Positions 24,322 to 33,075 of a stretch of DNA of 64,000 nucleotides are shown piece after piece. The stretch is from Streptomyces luteolifulvus. GTDB lineage: Bacteria > Actinomycetota > Actinomycetes > Streptomycetales > Streptomycetaceae. The notes under the pieces are model-generated. The model ran no database searches. It was not told the DNA's origin and saw only the letters and a program-made list of their open reading frames with translations. The stretch spans positions 97,618 to 161,617 of the forward strand of contig NZ_VZRB01000021.1 in the NCBI RefSeq assembly GCF_008806595.1. Direction: 5' to 3'. The position numbers were made by a program, and so were the translations under genes. The first letter of the stretch is position 1; the number at the start of each line of letters is the position of its first letter.

Positions 24322-25647
24322 TCAGTCCTTGTAGGCGGCGGCCGCTGCGGCTTCGAGCTTCTTCGCGGTGCCCTTCACATCGCCGGGCGAGCGCAGGAAG
24401 TCCTGGAGGATCTTCCACTCGCCGTTGTTCGAGGGACCGCCGAAGGCAGCGGGAGCCTGGTCGGACATGTCGAACCGGGCGGTGTCCCCGGCCTTGATCA
24501 GGGAGGCCCCGAGGTCACGGCTGATGTCGTCGGGGTAGGCGGAGCTCGGCACGGCCTTGTTCGGCGAGAGGAACCCGCCCCCTCCGGCCCAGATCGTCCC
24601 GGCTTCCTCGGAGGCCAGGAACTCGACGAGCTTCATGGCCGCTGCCGGGTTCTTCGCCTTCTTGAAGACGACGGCGGCGTCACCACCTCCGACGAACGGC
24701 GCCTTGCCCCCGTCCACGGCCGGGAAGGGGAAGAGCTTGGCGTCCTCGCCGACCGTCTTCTTCAGCGTGCCCTTGATCTCGGCACCGACGAAGTCACCCT
24801 CGTAGACCATGCCCGCCTTGGGCTTGTCACCGAAGACGTCGGCCACGGATCCCGGGTACGGGGTGCCCAGGGCGCCCTTGGCGCCGCCGGCGATCAGGCC
24901 GTCCTCCTCGAACAGCTTCCCGAGGCTGGTGAGCGCCTTGACCACCGTGGGGTCGGTCCACTTGATCTCGTGCTTGGCCAGCTTGTCGTAGTTCTCGGCG
25001 CCCGCCTGGGAGAGGTAGATGTTCTCGAACCAGTCCGTGAGCGTCCAGCCGTCCTGCCCCGCGACCGAGAAGCCGGCGAGACCCGAGTCGGAGATGGCCT
25101 GGCCGGCCTTCAGCATGTCCTCGTACGTGGTGGGCGGCTCCACGCCCGCGTCGGCGAAGGCCTGCGGGCTGTACCAGACGGTCGACTTGTCGTTCACCTT
25201 GACGTAGAGGCCGTAGTACGTGCCGTCGACGGTGCCGTACTTCTTCCACACCGGGGCGTAGTTGGCGTCGACCGCGTCGCTCACGTTCTTCGACAGGGGC
25301 TGGAGCCAGCCCTTCTGCGCGAACTCCTGCACCACGCCGACCTGCGGAGCCATGCCGACGTCCGGCGGGTTGCCGCCCTCGGCCTTGGCGCCCACCACGG
25401 TGGGGAACTTGTCTCCGGTGGAGGTGTACTCGACCTTGGCGCCGGTCTTGTCGCTGAAGGCCTTCAGAACCTTGCGGAAGTTGGCCTCTTCGGCGCCGGT
25501 CCACACGGCCGCGACCGTGACGGTCTGGCCCTTGAGCTCCTGTGCTCCGTCGGAGGAGCCGGACTTCTTGCCGTCATCGCCGCCACAGCCGGTCGCTGTC
25601 ACTACGAGAGCTGCCGTCATGACGGCTGCGGCCAGGGTGCGCTTCAT
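24322..25647 (-). CDS. Sugar-binding lipoprotein of an alpha-glucoside-type ABC importer (AglE-like)
   Basis: 441 residues. The signal peptide ends at a lipoprotein cysteine, Cys21 (VVTATGCGG), after a short Lys-Arg start, so the protein is membrane-anchored outside the cell. The SBP_bac_1-type body has VTVAAVWTGAEEANFRKVLK and PPDVGMAPQVGVVQEFAQKG; AVVFKKAKNPAAAMKLVEFL near the end is typical of AglE-like proteins. AAGGAG precedes ATG 25647 at ideal spacing. It is followed by the two permeases and preceded by a GH13 glucosidase gene. Confidence 0.93.
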   Translation of the reverse strand: MKRTLAAAVMTAALVVTATGCGGDDGKKSGSSDGAQELKGQTVTVAAVWTGAEEANFRKVLKAFSDKTGAKVEYTSTGDKFPTVVGAKAEGGNPPDVGMAPQVGVVQEFAQKGWLQPLSKNVSDAVDANYAPVWKKYGTVDGTYYGLYVKVNDKSTVWYSPQAFADAGVEPPTTYEDMLKAGQAISDSGLAGFSVAGQDGWTLTDWFENIYLSQAGAENYDKLAKHEIKWTDPTVVKALTSLGKLFEEDGLIAGGAKGALGTPYPGSVADVFGDKPKAGMVYEGDFVGAEIKGTLKKTVGEDAKLFPFPAVDGGKAPFVGGGDAAVVFKKAKNPAAAMKLVEFLASEEAGTIWAGGGGFLSPNKAVPSSAYPDDISRDLGASLIKAGDTARFDMSDQAPAAFGGPSNNGEWKILQDFLRSPGDVKGTAKKLEAAAAAAYKD

Positions 25648-25745
25648 TGCGTTCTCCTTGTGTGCGTGGACCCATGAGTCGGTGGGAGGGAACGGGGGTT
25701 GATCCGGCGGCCGGTGAAGGCCCGGGAGTGGGGAGTCGGCGGACA

Positions 25746-27383
25746 TCACAGGTCGCCGAGCCACCAGGCGGCCGTGGAGCCGGGCAGTACTCCTGCCAGG
25801 CAGGGGCCGCTGGACAGCAGGGGGGTTCCGGACACCGGCGCCGGGGTGGGCGCCGTACCGAAGTTGACGGCGCAGACGAAGCCGTCGCCGCGGGCGAAGG
25901 CGAGGACGCCCGGTGGGGTGTCCAGCCAGCGCAGCGTGCCCTCGCCCAGCTGGGGCAGAGCGGCGCGCAGTTGGAGACCGTCGCGGTAGAGGTGCCAGAA
26001 CGAGCGGGTGTCGGCGAGGGCGCGGTCGGTGGCGTACTCGGCGAAGTACTCCGGCTGCGGCAGCCACGGCTTGGCACCCTCGGCACCGGAGGTGAAGCCG
26101 AACGGGGAGGCCTGACCCGACCACGGCAGCGGCACCCGGCAGCCGTCACGGATACGGGCCCGGCTGCCGGTGCGGCGGAAGATCGGGTCGGTGAGCACGT
26201 CGTCCGGCAGATCGACGACCTCGGGCAGACCCAGTTCCTCGCCCTGATAGATGTACGCGGCTCCGGGCAGCGCCAGCATCAGCAGGGCCGCGGCGCGGGC
26301 GCGGGCAGCGCCCAGTCCGCTGCCCTCGGTGGCCGGTTCGCCGTAGCGGGTGACGGTGCGGACCTGGTCGTGGTTGTTGAGGACCCAGGTGACCGTCGAG
26401 CCCGTGCCGGCTATGTCCTGCATGGCCTCGGTGACGACCTTGCGGAAGGCGTCGGCGCTCCAGGGGGCGCTCAGCAGGTCGAAGAAGAAGGCCTGGTGGA
26501 GTTCGTCCGAGCGGACGTACTGGGCGTGTTCGCGGGCCGTCGGGACCGAGACCTCGCCGACCAGGAGCCGCTCGCGGCCGTCGCGCGCCGTGTACTCCTC
26601 GCACAGCGCCCGCCACTGCCGCCAGACGTCGTGCACCTCGGGCTGGTTCCAGGCGAGCGGGTTGACCGAGTCGCGGGTGCGGGCGTCGGCCTCGGGGTCC
26701 GGGGAGTCGGGCAGGTCCGGGTGCTTGAAGAGGCCGGCGGCGACGTCGATGCGGAAGCCGTCGGCGCCCCGGTCGAGCCAGAAGCGCAGGGTCCGGTCGA
26801 ACTCGGCGGCCACTTCGGGGTTGCGCCAGTTCCAGTCGGGCTGTTCCGGCGTGAACATGTGCAGGTACCACTGGCCGGGGGTGCCGTCCGCCTCGGTGAC
26901 GCGGGTCCAGGCCGGGCCGCCGAACATGGCGTGCCAGTTGTTGGGCGGTTCGGCGCCGTCCGGGCCGCGGCCGTCGGCGAAGTGGAAGCGGGCACGGGCC
27001 TCGCTGCCGGGGGCGGAGGCGAGCGCCTCGTGGAACCACGGGTGCTCCACGGAGCAGTGGTTGGGGACGATGTCCAGGAGCACCTTGATGCCGAGCCGGC
27101 GGGCGGCCGCCACCAGCAGGTCGAACTCGGCGAGGTCGCCGAAGACCGGGTCGACGTCGCAGTAGTCGGCGACGTCGTAGCCGTGGTCGTGCTGCGGGGA
27201 CGGGTAGAAGGGGCTGAGCCAGATCCCGTCGACGCCGAGCTTCTTGAGATACGGCAGTCCGGCCCGGACCCCGGCGAGATCGCCGATGCCGTCGCCGGTG
27301 CTGTCCAGGAAGCTGCGGACGTACACCTGGTAGATCACTGCGTCGCGCCACCAGCGGCGCGCCGTGAGGGTCTTGTCGATCAC
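25746..27383 (-). CDS. GH13-family alpha-glucosidase
   Basis: 545 residues, intracellular (no signal peptide), so it would hydrolyse imported oligosaccharides. The catalytic nucleophile is Asp213 (GADGFRIDVAAG), acid/base Glu277 (LLVGEVSV) and the third carboxylate Asp339 (LNNHDQVR). WWRDAVIYQVYVRSF (11-25) and HDHGYDVADY are alpha-glucosidase/oligo-1,6-glucosidase subfamily marks. Valine after RID and the HDQ form resemble enzymes acting on maltose-like alpha-glucosides; exact linkage is undetermined. GTG 27383 is the only start before the conserved region. Its promoter, with overlapping palindrome, is at 27414-27453, and the importer genes follow it. Confidence 0.93.
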   Translation of the reverse strand: MIDKTLTARRWWRDAVIYQVYVRSFLDSTGDGIGDLAGVRAGLPYLKKLGVDGIWLSPFYPSPQHDHGYDVADYCDVDPVFGDLAEFDLLVAAARRLGIKVLLDIVPNHCSVEHPWFHEALASAPGSEARARFHFADGRGPDGAEPPNNWHAMFGGPAWTRVTEADGTPGQWYLHMFTPEQPDWNWRNPEVAAEFDRTLRFWLDRGADGFRIDVAAGLFKHPDLPDSPDPEADARTRDSVNPLAWNQPEVHDVWRQWRALCEEYTARDGRERLLVGEVSVPTAREHAQYVRSDELHQAFFFDLLSAPWSADAFRKVVTEAMQDIAGTGSTVTWVLNNHDQVRTVTRYGEPATEGSGLGAARARAAALLMLALPGAAYIYQGEELGLPEVVDLPDDVLTDPIFRRTGSRARIRDGCRVPLPWSGQASPFGFTSGAEGAKPWLPQPEYFAEYATDRALADTRSFWHLYRDGLQLRAALPQLGEGTLRWLDTPPGVLAFARGDGFVCAVNFGTAPTPAPVSGTPLLSSGPCLAGVLPGSTAAWWLGDL

Positions 27384-27413
27384 CCCGTGGGCCTGTCTGT
27401 GCGAGCTGACGGT

Positions 27414-27453
27414 TATGCATGCATGTTAAGTAGGCGTGTCAGGAGGGTGTCAA
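27414..27453 (-). promoter_or_regulatory. Promoter of the glucosidase-importer operon with ATGCATGCAT operator
   Basis: On the minus strand a consensus TTGACA (27448-27453), an 18-bp spacer and TTAACA (27424-27429) form the most consensus-like promoter in the window. Immediately after comes the 10-bp palindrome ATGCATGCAT (27415-27424 region), set in TTAACATGCATGCATAA, overlapping the -10 and expected start. A LacI-type repressor would fit, but no such gene is adjacent. Confidence 0.6.
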
Positions 27454-27525
27454 TGAACAGGCAGAAGATACTGGGCAGTCGGCCCTCTAAATCCGGACAC
27501 ATCAGGGCAAAGCCAACGCAAGAGA

Positions 27526-27560
27526 GACCTTGGCGTTACCTAACATGTAACTAGGAGGTC
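27526..27560. promoter_or_regulatory. Second copy of the padR-region operator, inside a nested inverted repeat
   Basis: GTTAC-ctaacat-GTAAC (27535-27551) is enclosed by GACCT (27526) and AGGTC (27556-27560). Read on the minus strand, TTACATGTTAGGTAA matches 12 of 15 positions of the ATACCTGTTAGGTAT palindrome upstream of padR. It lies between the lone binding-protein gene and the glucosidase promoter. It may be an operator, or a weak hairpin ending the binding-protein transcript. Confidence 0.45.
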
Positions 27561-27571
27561 GGCGACTGGCT

Positions 27572-28843
27572 CTAACGGCCGGGAATGGCCGCGAGCTCCC
27601 GCGCCAGTCGTCGCACCGCGGCCTCGGGCGTCTCGCGCCCGGTCATCGCGTCGTGCACGACCGCCTGCACCACCAGGCTGACCTGGTCGTAGCGCGGGCT
27701 CTTGGGGCGCGGCGCGGCGGCGAGCACGCTCGCGCGCAGGGTCGTCAGGTACGGGAACGCCCGCACCAGTTCCGGATCTTCGTAGAGGGCGGCCCGTACG
27801 GGCGGCAGCGCGCCGCGTGTGAGGACCTGGCGCTGCACCGGCGCACTGGTGAGGTACGCGATCAGCCGCGCCGCCGAGTCGGGGTGCCGTGCGTGGGTGC
27901 TGACGGCCAGATTGGAGCCGCCGAGGACGCTGGTGCCGGGCCCGTCCGGCCCCGGCAACGGTACGGCGCCGACCTTCCCGGCGACCGGGGAGCCCTTCGC
28001 CGACGCGCCGACGTACGCGTAGGGCCAGTTGCGCAGGAAGAGCAGCCGGCCGTCCTGGAAGGCCTGCTTGGACTCCTCCTCCTTGTAGGTCAGCGCCTCC
28101 TCGGGTATCCAGCCCTCGCGCACGCCCCGGGCGAGGAACCCGATGCCCTCGCGGGCCGCTCCCGAGTTCACGGTGACGCGGTCGCCCTCGTCGCCGAGGA
28201 TCGTGCCGCCCGCCGAGTAGACGGCCTCGGCCGCGTTGACGGTCAGGCCCTCGTAGGGCAGGAACTGGCCCGCGTAGCCGTCGAGGCCGTACTTCGGGGC
28301 GATGGTCCTCGCGTCCCGCTCCAGCTCGGCCCAGGTGCGCGGCGGCGGCACGCCCTCCTTGGCGAGGACGTCCTTGCGGTACAGGAGCAGGCCGGCGTTG
28401 GTGACATACGGGACGGCGTACAGCGTCCCGTCATAGGTCGCCGTGTCCACGACAGGCGGGAGGAAGGACTTCAGCGGAAAGCGATCGGGCGGCAGGGGGC
28501 GGATCCAGCCCGCCTCGGCGAACTCCGAGGTCCAGTTGACGTCGATATTGAGGACGTCGAAGCGGCTGCGGTCCCCGTCGCGCAGGTCGGTGGCCATCTG
28601 CGCATGGGTCTCGTCCGCGGAGTCCGGGAGCTCGACGAGGCTGACCCGCTCGGCGGGGTGGATGCGGTTCCAGCCCTCCAGCAGGGGGCCGAGATAGCCG
28701 GTGAGGTCACCGGCGGTGGCCAGGGTGAGCGGCCCGCGGCCGCCCGTCGTACCCTCCTCGGCATGCGCGCCGGAGGCGATGTAACCGGTCAGGACCACGG
28801 CGAGAACGAGAAGGCCCCTACCGGCGGCGTGGATCCACCGCAT
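27572..28843 (-). CDS. Secreted extracellular solute-binding protein (CUT1 type), without its own permeases
   Basis: 423 residues from ATG 28843, chosen because GGGAGGAACCT stands directly before it. A signal peptide covers about residues 1-28 (LLVLAVVLTGYIASGAHA) but lacks a lipobox cysteine, so the mature protein may be soluble rather than lipid-anchored. The body reads like the SBP_bac_1/8 sugar-binding family: FDVLNIDVNWTSEFAEAGWI, YVTNAGLLLYRKDVLAKEG and SNLAVSTHARHPDSAARLIA. Permease genes are absent on either side; it could serve the importer at 22027-25647. It is divergent from padR across a shared operator. Confidence 0.88.
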   Translation of the reverse strand: MRWIHAAGRGLLVLAVVLTGYIASGAHAEEGTTGGRGPLTLATAGDLTGYLGPLLEGWNRIHPAERVSLVELPDSADETHAQMATDLRDGDRSRFDVLNIDVNWTSEFAEAGWIRPLPPDRFPLKSFLPPVVDTATYDGTLYAVPYVTNAGLLLYRKDVLAKEGVPPPRTWAELERDARTIAPKYGLDGYAGQFLPYEGLTVNAAEAVYSAGGTILGDEGDRVTVNSGAAREGIGFLARGVREGWIPEEALTYKEEESKQAFQDGRLLFLRNWPYAYVGASAKGSPVAGKVGAVPLPGPDGPGTSVLGGSNLAVSTHARHPDSAARLIAYLTSAPVQRQVLTRGALPPVRAALYEDPELVRAFPYLTTLRASVLAAAPRPKSPRYDQVSLVVQAVVHDAMTGRETPEAAVRRLARELAAIPGR

Positions 28844-28896
28844 AGGTTCCTCCCTGTACACCGGTACCGGGCAACTTCACCCGCCAGAGGCCATGT

Positions 28897-28911
28897 ATAC
28901 CTGTTAGGTAT
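28897..28911. promoter_or_regulatory. Perfect palindrome ATACCT-GTT-AGGTAT in the padR divergent promoter
   Basis: Six-bp perfect arms with a 3-base centre between the divergent binding-protein and padR genes. On the plus strand TGTATA and GATACT flank it at 16-bp spacing, so it would occupy the padR promoter spacer; on the minus strand TATACA adjoins it. Autoregulation by PadR is the simplest reading. Confidence 0.6.
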
Positions 28912-28961
28912 GGGTGATACTAGGGCCTGGAGCACATTACGAGAACAGGAGGACTGCACGA

Positions 28962-29477
28962 GTGCGCCTGCACCTCCTGGCTCTCCTCGCCCGCGGACCG
29001 GCCCACGGCTACGAGCTCAAGCAGGACCTTGAGCAACTCCTGGGCTCCGCGTACCCTCAGCCGAACGTTGGCCAGATCTACGTCACCCTCGGCCGTCTCG
29101 AGAAGACGGGACTGATCGAGGGCGAAGAGGTCGAGCAGTCGAGCCGGCCCAACAAGAAGATCTACCACCTCACCGACGCCGGGCGGGAAGCGCTGCGCAC
29201 CTGGTACGAGGAGACGGCGGACGAGCCGCGGGTCAGGGACGAGTTCTTCATGAAGCTGGCACTCGCCCCGCGGACCGGTCTCGCCGAACAGATCACCCTC
29301 ATCAACAAGCAGCGGCGCCAGTACCTCAACACCATGCGCAATCTGTCGAAACTGGCCGCCGCCGAGAACCGGGACAACCGCATCGCCCAGCTGCTGATAG
29401 AGGGCGCGATGCTGCACCTCCAGGCCGACCTCGACTGGCTTGAGCGGTGCCAGGAAGAGCTGGAGGAGCTGGAGTGA
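28962..29477 (+). CDS. PadR-family transcriptional regulator
   Basis: 171 residues from GTG 28962, preceded by CAGGAGG at good spacing; a longer frame from 28914 crosses the promoter and is unlikely. The N-terminal winged helix (LLALLARGPAHGYELKQDLE, then QIYVTLGRLEKTGLIEGEEV) is textbook PadR, and the C-terminal helices form the dimer coiled region. Its stop overlaps the ABC ATPase start (GTGA), so it controls the downstream exporter, as PadR proteins often do. It probably represses its own operon through the 28897-28911 palindrome. Confidence 0.93.
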   Translation: MRLHLLALLARGPAHGYELKQDLEQLLGSAYPQPNVGQIYVTLGRLEKTGLIEGEEVEQSSRPNKKIYHLTDAGREALRTWYEETADEPRVRDEFFMKLALAPRTGLAEQITLINKQRRQYLNTMRNLSKLAAAENRDNRIAQLLIEGAMLHLQADLDWLERCQEELEELE

Positions 29478-30223
29478 GCGACGGTCCCGCTCAAGTGCTG
29501 CGCGCCCAGGACCTGGTCAAGACGCACCACGGCGAGGGCGCGCCGGCGCATGCCGTGCGAGGAGTCGACCTGACCCTGCGGCAGGGCGAGTTCGTGGCGG
29601 TCACCGGTCCGTCCGGCGCCGGGAAGTCGACGCTGCTGCACTTGCTCGGCGGGCTCACCAGGCCCGACAGCGGCAGCATCTGGCTGGGCGGGGAGTGCAC
29701 GGACGCCTACAGCGAGGCCCGCTGGGCGGTGGAGCGCAGGAAGCGCATCGGCATCGTCTTCCAGTTCTTCAATCTGGTGTCGAACCTGTCCGTCGCCGAC
29801 AACGTGGAACTCCCCGCGCTGCTGGCCGGGGCCTCCCCCCGGCAGGCGCGCACCGAGCGGGAGGAGCTGCTGGCCGAGCTGGGGCTCGTGGGCAAGGAGC
29901 GGAGCATGCCGGGCGAGCTGTCCGGCGGTGAGCAGCAGCGGGTCGCGCTGGCCCGGGCCCTGGTCAACCATCCGCCCCTGCTGCTGGCCGACGAGCCCGC
30001 GGGCAGCCTGGACAGCAAGGCCACCCGCGAGGTGATGCGGCTGCTGTCCCGCTTCCACCGGCGCGGGCAGACGATCGTGCTGGTCACCCATGACGCGCGG
30101 CTCGCCAGCGCCGCGGACCGGGTGATCAGCTTCTTCGACGGACGGATAGCCGACGACGCGGAACTCGACGGCACGCCGTCCCGCGGAACCGGGATATCCG
30201 GGGTGCTGGAGCTCAAGGACTGA
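29474..30223 (+). CDS. ABC transporter ATPase, LolD/MacB type
   Basis: 249 residues from GTG 29474. Walker A GPSGAGKST, Q-loop VFQFFNLVSNLSVADNVELP, signature LSGGEQQRVALARAL and Walker B LLLADEPAGSLDSK identify the MacB/LolD (type VII) subclass that works with FtsX-like permeases. These systems act by mechanotransmission or lipid/peptide extrusion rather than classical import. It is coupled to the PadR regulator upstream and to the FtsX permease 53 bp downstream. Confidence 0.95.
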   Translation: MSDGPAQVLRAQDLVKTHHGEGAPAHAVRGVDLTLRQGEFVAVTGPSGAGKSTLLHLLGGLTRPDSGSIWLGGECTDAYSEARWAVERRKRIGIVFQFFNLVSNLSVADNVELPALLAGASPRQARTEREELLAELGLVGKERSMPGELSGGEQQRVALARALVNHPPLLLADEPAGSLDSKATREVMRLLSRFHRRGQTIVLVTHDARLASAADRVISFFDGRIADDAELDGTPSRGTGISGVLELKD

Positions 30224-30276
30224 GATGCGGGTGTACGACGATCAGCTCGCCCTGCGTGAGCGGAGAGGCTGAGCCG

Positions 30277-32559
30277 GTGCGAGCCACCCTGCGCTGGGCG
30301 CACTCCGATCTGCGCACACACCGCGGCGAGGCGCTGTTCCTGGTGCTCGCCACCGCGGGCATCGTCGCCTCGCTGCTGCTGGCCACGGCGCTCTTCGGCT
30401 ATGCGACGAACCCCTGGCAGCGGGTCTTCACCCAGGCGCGCGGCGCGCATGTGTGGATCCACACGGGCCCGTCCGCACAACCGGGGAAGCTCACCACGCT
30501 GGAGGGCGTCGAGTCCGTCGCGGGCCCCTACCCCGTCGCCTCCACCACCCTCGCCTCCCGCGGCACCCGCGCCTTTGTCGAACTGCGCGGCACGTCCGGG
30601 CAGCCCTCCGTCGGCCGGCCGCTGATCTCCTCCGGGCACTGGCTGGATCCCGCGACGCCCGACGGCGTGGTGCTGGAGAGCCGCCTCGCCCGCGCCCTGC
30701 TGGCCGGCCCCGGCGACACGCTCACTCTGCCCGGCACCGCACGGAAGCTGACCGTCCTCGGCACCGCCGACAGCGCCGAGCCGCGCTTCCGCCCGGGCGA
30801 GCAGCCCGGGCTCGTATGGGCGCTTCCGTCCCAGGTGCCCGACCCGGACGGCCGGGTGACCGGACTGCGGCTGACCGATCCCGAGGACACCGACTACGCC
30901 GTCCAGCGCGCCGTCACGGTCCTGGGCGCGGGTGCGGTCAGCGAGGTCTCCACCTGGCAGCAGGCGCGCGCCGAGGCACAGGGCGACAACCGGCTGCTCG
31001 GGCAGGTGCTGGGCCTGTTCGGGCTGGGCGCGCTGATCGCCGCCGGGCTCGCCGTGCACGGGGCGATCGGCACCCGCATCCGCGGCCATCTGCGGGACAT
31101 CTCGGTGCTGAAGGCGGTCGGCTTCACACCCGGCCAGGTCGTACGGATCTTCCTGCTCCAGCACATCGCCTTCGCTCTGCTCGGCGCCCTGGCCGCGGCG
31201 GCGCTCACCCAGGCACTGGGCAGCCGGATCCCCGGGCGGCTCGGGGACGCGGTCGGCGTGTGGCAGGGGCTCCCCGGACATACGGTGGCGCTGTTCGCGG
31301 TGCCGGCCGGGGCGGTGCTGTTCATCGCCGCGACCACCGGGCTCGCGGCCTGGCGTGCGGGACGTGTGCCTCCGGTACCGGTGCCGCGGCCCGCGGCACC
31401 GCTGGGCGGTCGCCTCTCGGGCGTGGCGCGCCGGGCGCTCGGGCTGCGGCTGCCGCCGGCACTGGTCCTGGGCTGGCACAAGGCCTTCACCAGGCGTCCC
31501 CGGTCGCTGGCGGCGGTGGCCCGGCTCGCGCTGCCGCTCCTGTTGATGGTGGTCGCGATGAGCGCCTGGTCCACCATCGACCGCGTGCACAACAGGCCCG
31601 AGCAGATAGGCCTGCCGACCGCGCTCACCGTCCACGCGGACGGCGGTCCGACCGACCGGGAGACACGCGCCCTGCTGGAGCGTGATCCGCAGGTCGCGAC
31701 CGCCTACCCGGGCGTGGAGGTGGCGGCCCTGGTTCCGGGCCAGACGTCCACGATCGCGCTGCGGGGCCTCGGCACCCGTCAGGACCCCTACCCGTACACC
31801 CTGGCCGAGGGCCGCCCGGCGAGCGGCCGGGACGAGGCGGTGGCCGGGCAGGGACTGCTCGACCTGCTCGACGTGCGCGTCGGCGACTGGGTGCGGATGA
31901 CGGTGGGCGACCAGCCGCAGATCCTGCACATCGTGGGCCGCAGCATCGAACCGGAGAACGCCGGCCGGGTCATCTCCACCTCGCTGGACACCCTGCGCGA
32001 GAACGACACGGCGCTCGGCCGCACGCTGTACCAGCTACGGCTGAGTCCCGGTGCCGACCCCCAGACGGTCGCCGGCCGGCTGGCCGCGGCCGGGAACGGG
32101 CACCTGGACGTGCACGCCGCGACGAACCCGGCCGACGGGCTCTCGGCGCTGCGTGGAGTCGTCGTCGGTCTGATCGCCGTCCTGGCACTCATCGGGCTGA
32201 TCGAACTGCTCACCGCGATCGGCGGCGCCGTACGCGAGGGCGAACGGGACCTGCTGGCGCTCAAGGCCATGGGCCTGTCCCCGCGGCAGATCACCGCGAT
32301 CACCGTCACCGCCACCGGCTGCACCGCACTGGCCGCGGTCCTCGTCGGTACGGCCCTGGGCGCGCCCCTCGCGCACTGGCTGATCGACGCGCAGGGCAGA
32401 GCGAGCGGCATCGGCGCCGGGGTGGCCGAGGGCCCCTCCCCAACCCTCCTGCTCCTGTTCGGCACCGCCGCGGTACTGGGCGCAACGGCCCTCGCCGCAG
32501 TACCCGCATCCCGAGCGGCCCGCAGACGCCTCGCAGACACACTGAGCGCAGTGGCCTGA
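30277..32559 (+). CDS. FtsX-domain ABC permease (two FtsX domains)
   Basis: 760 residues from GTG 30277 (GGAGAGG eight bases upstream; an earlier GTG at 30256 has no such site). Eight membrane segments are visible: one near residues 15-37, three at about 245-365, one near 415 (LPLLLMVVAMSAW), and three at the C-terminus. Each FtsX domain has a large extracytoplasmic loop between its first and second segments. KAVGFTPGQVVRIFLLQHIA and KAMGLSPRQITAITVTATGC are the paired FtsX motifs. With the upstream ATPase it forms a MacB-like exporter. Its last 17 codons (RAARRRLADTLSAVA) reappear twice in degenerate form downstream. Confidence 0.92.
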   Translation: MRATLRWAHSDLRTHRGEALFLVLATAGIVASLLLATALFGYATNPWQRVFTQARGAHVWIHTGPSAQPGKLTTLEGVESVAGPYPVASTTLASRGTRAFVELRGTSGQPSVGRPLISSGHWLDPATPDGVVLESRLARALLAGPGDTLTLPGTARKLTVLGTADSAEPRFRPGEQPGLVWALPSQVPDPDGRVTGLRLTDPEDTDYAVQRAVTVLGAGAVSEVSTWQQARAEAQGDNRLLGQVLGLFGLGALIAAGLAVHGAIGTRIRGHLRDISVLKAVGFTPGQVVRIFLLQHIAFALLGALAAAALTQALGSRIPGRLGDAVGVWQGLPGHTVALFAVPAGAVLFIAATTGLAAWRAGRVPPVPVPRPAAPLGGRLSGVARRALGLRLPPALVLGWHKAFTRRPRSLAAVARLALPLLLMVVAMSAWSTIDRVHNRPEQIGLPTALTVHADGGPTDRETRALLERDPQVATAYPGVEVAALVPGQTSTIALRGLGTRQDPYPYTLAEGRPASGRDEAVAGQGLLDLLDVRVGDWVRMTVGDQPQILHIVGRSIEPENAGRVISTSLDTLRENDTALGRTLYQLRLSPGADPQTVAGRLAAAGNGHLDVHAATNPADGLSALRGVVVGLIAVLALIGLIELLTAIGGAVREGERDLLALKAMGLSPRQITAITVTATGCTALAAVLVGTALGAPLAHWLIDAQGRASGIGAGVAEGPSPTLLLLFGTAAVLGATALAAVPASRAARRRLADTLSAVA

Positions 32560-33075
32560 CGGCCGGGACACCCCGGCGGCGGGACGCGGCGGCCCGGCGG
32601 ACGGTGGCCCGGCGGTGGGACGCGACGGCCCGGCGAACGCGACGTGATGGCCCGGCGGGCGGGACGTGACCGCCCGGCAGGCGCGCCGTAAAGCCTGGCA
32701 GGCAGCACACGCGGCACGGCGCGCGACCGCACTCGCTCCACCTCCGGCGGCCCACAGACGCCTCGCAGACACACTGAGCGCGGCGGTCCCACGGGCGAGG
32801 CACGGCCCGGCGAGCGGACGCGACGGCCCGGCGGGCGGCCCACTCCGGTGGCCCGCTGTGCCGCCACCCCACCCCCACACTTAGCGGGGTCGCCTGACGA
32901 GCGGGACGCCCCGGCGGGCAGGACGTGATGACCCGGCGGGCGGACGCGACGGCCCCGCCGACGGCACACAGCGCCGGCACCGCCGCGATGCCCGGCGCAA
33001 CCGCACTCGCCCCGCCCCCTGCCGCCCGCCCTGCCCTCCACCTCGCGCACACACTGAGCGCGGTGGCCTGACCCG
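32510..33075. repeat. Degenerate repeats of the FtsX gene 3' end plus a 22-bp minisatellite
   Basis: ACACTGAGCG and its flanks, the end of the permease gene (32539-32548), recur at 32771-32780 and 33051-33060. The 32756-32780 copy reads CAGACGCCTCGCAGACACAC like the original; the third is CACCTCGCGCACACACTGAG. Upstream similarity (ccgcactcgc) extends the copies to 40-60 bp. Between them are at least eight variants of GACGYGAYGGCCCGGCGGGC(gg), five in near tandem at 32580-32690. No intact reading frame uses them. Confidence 0.8.
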
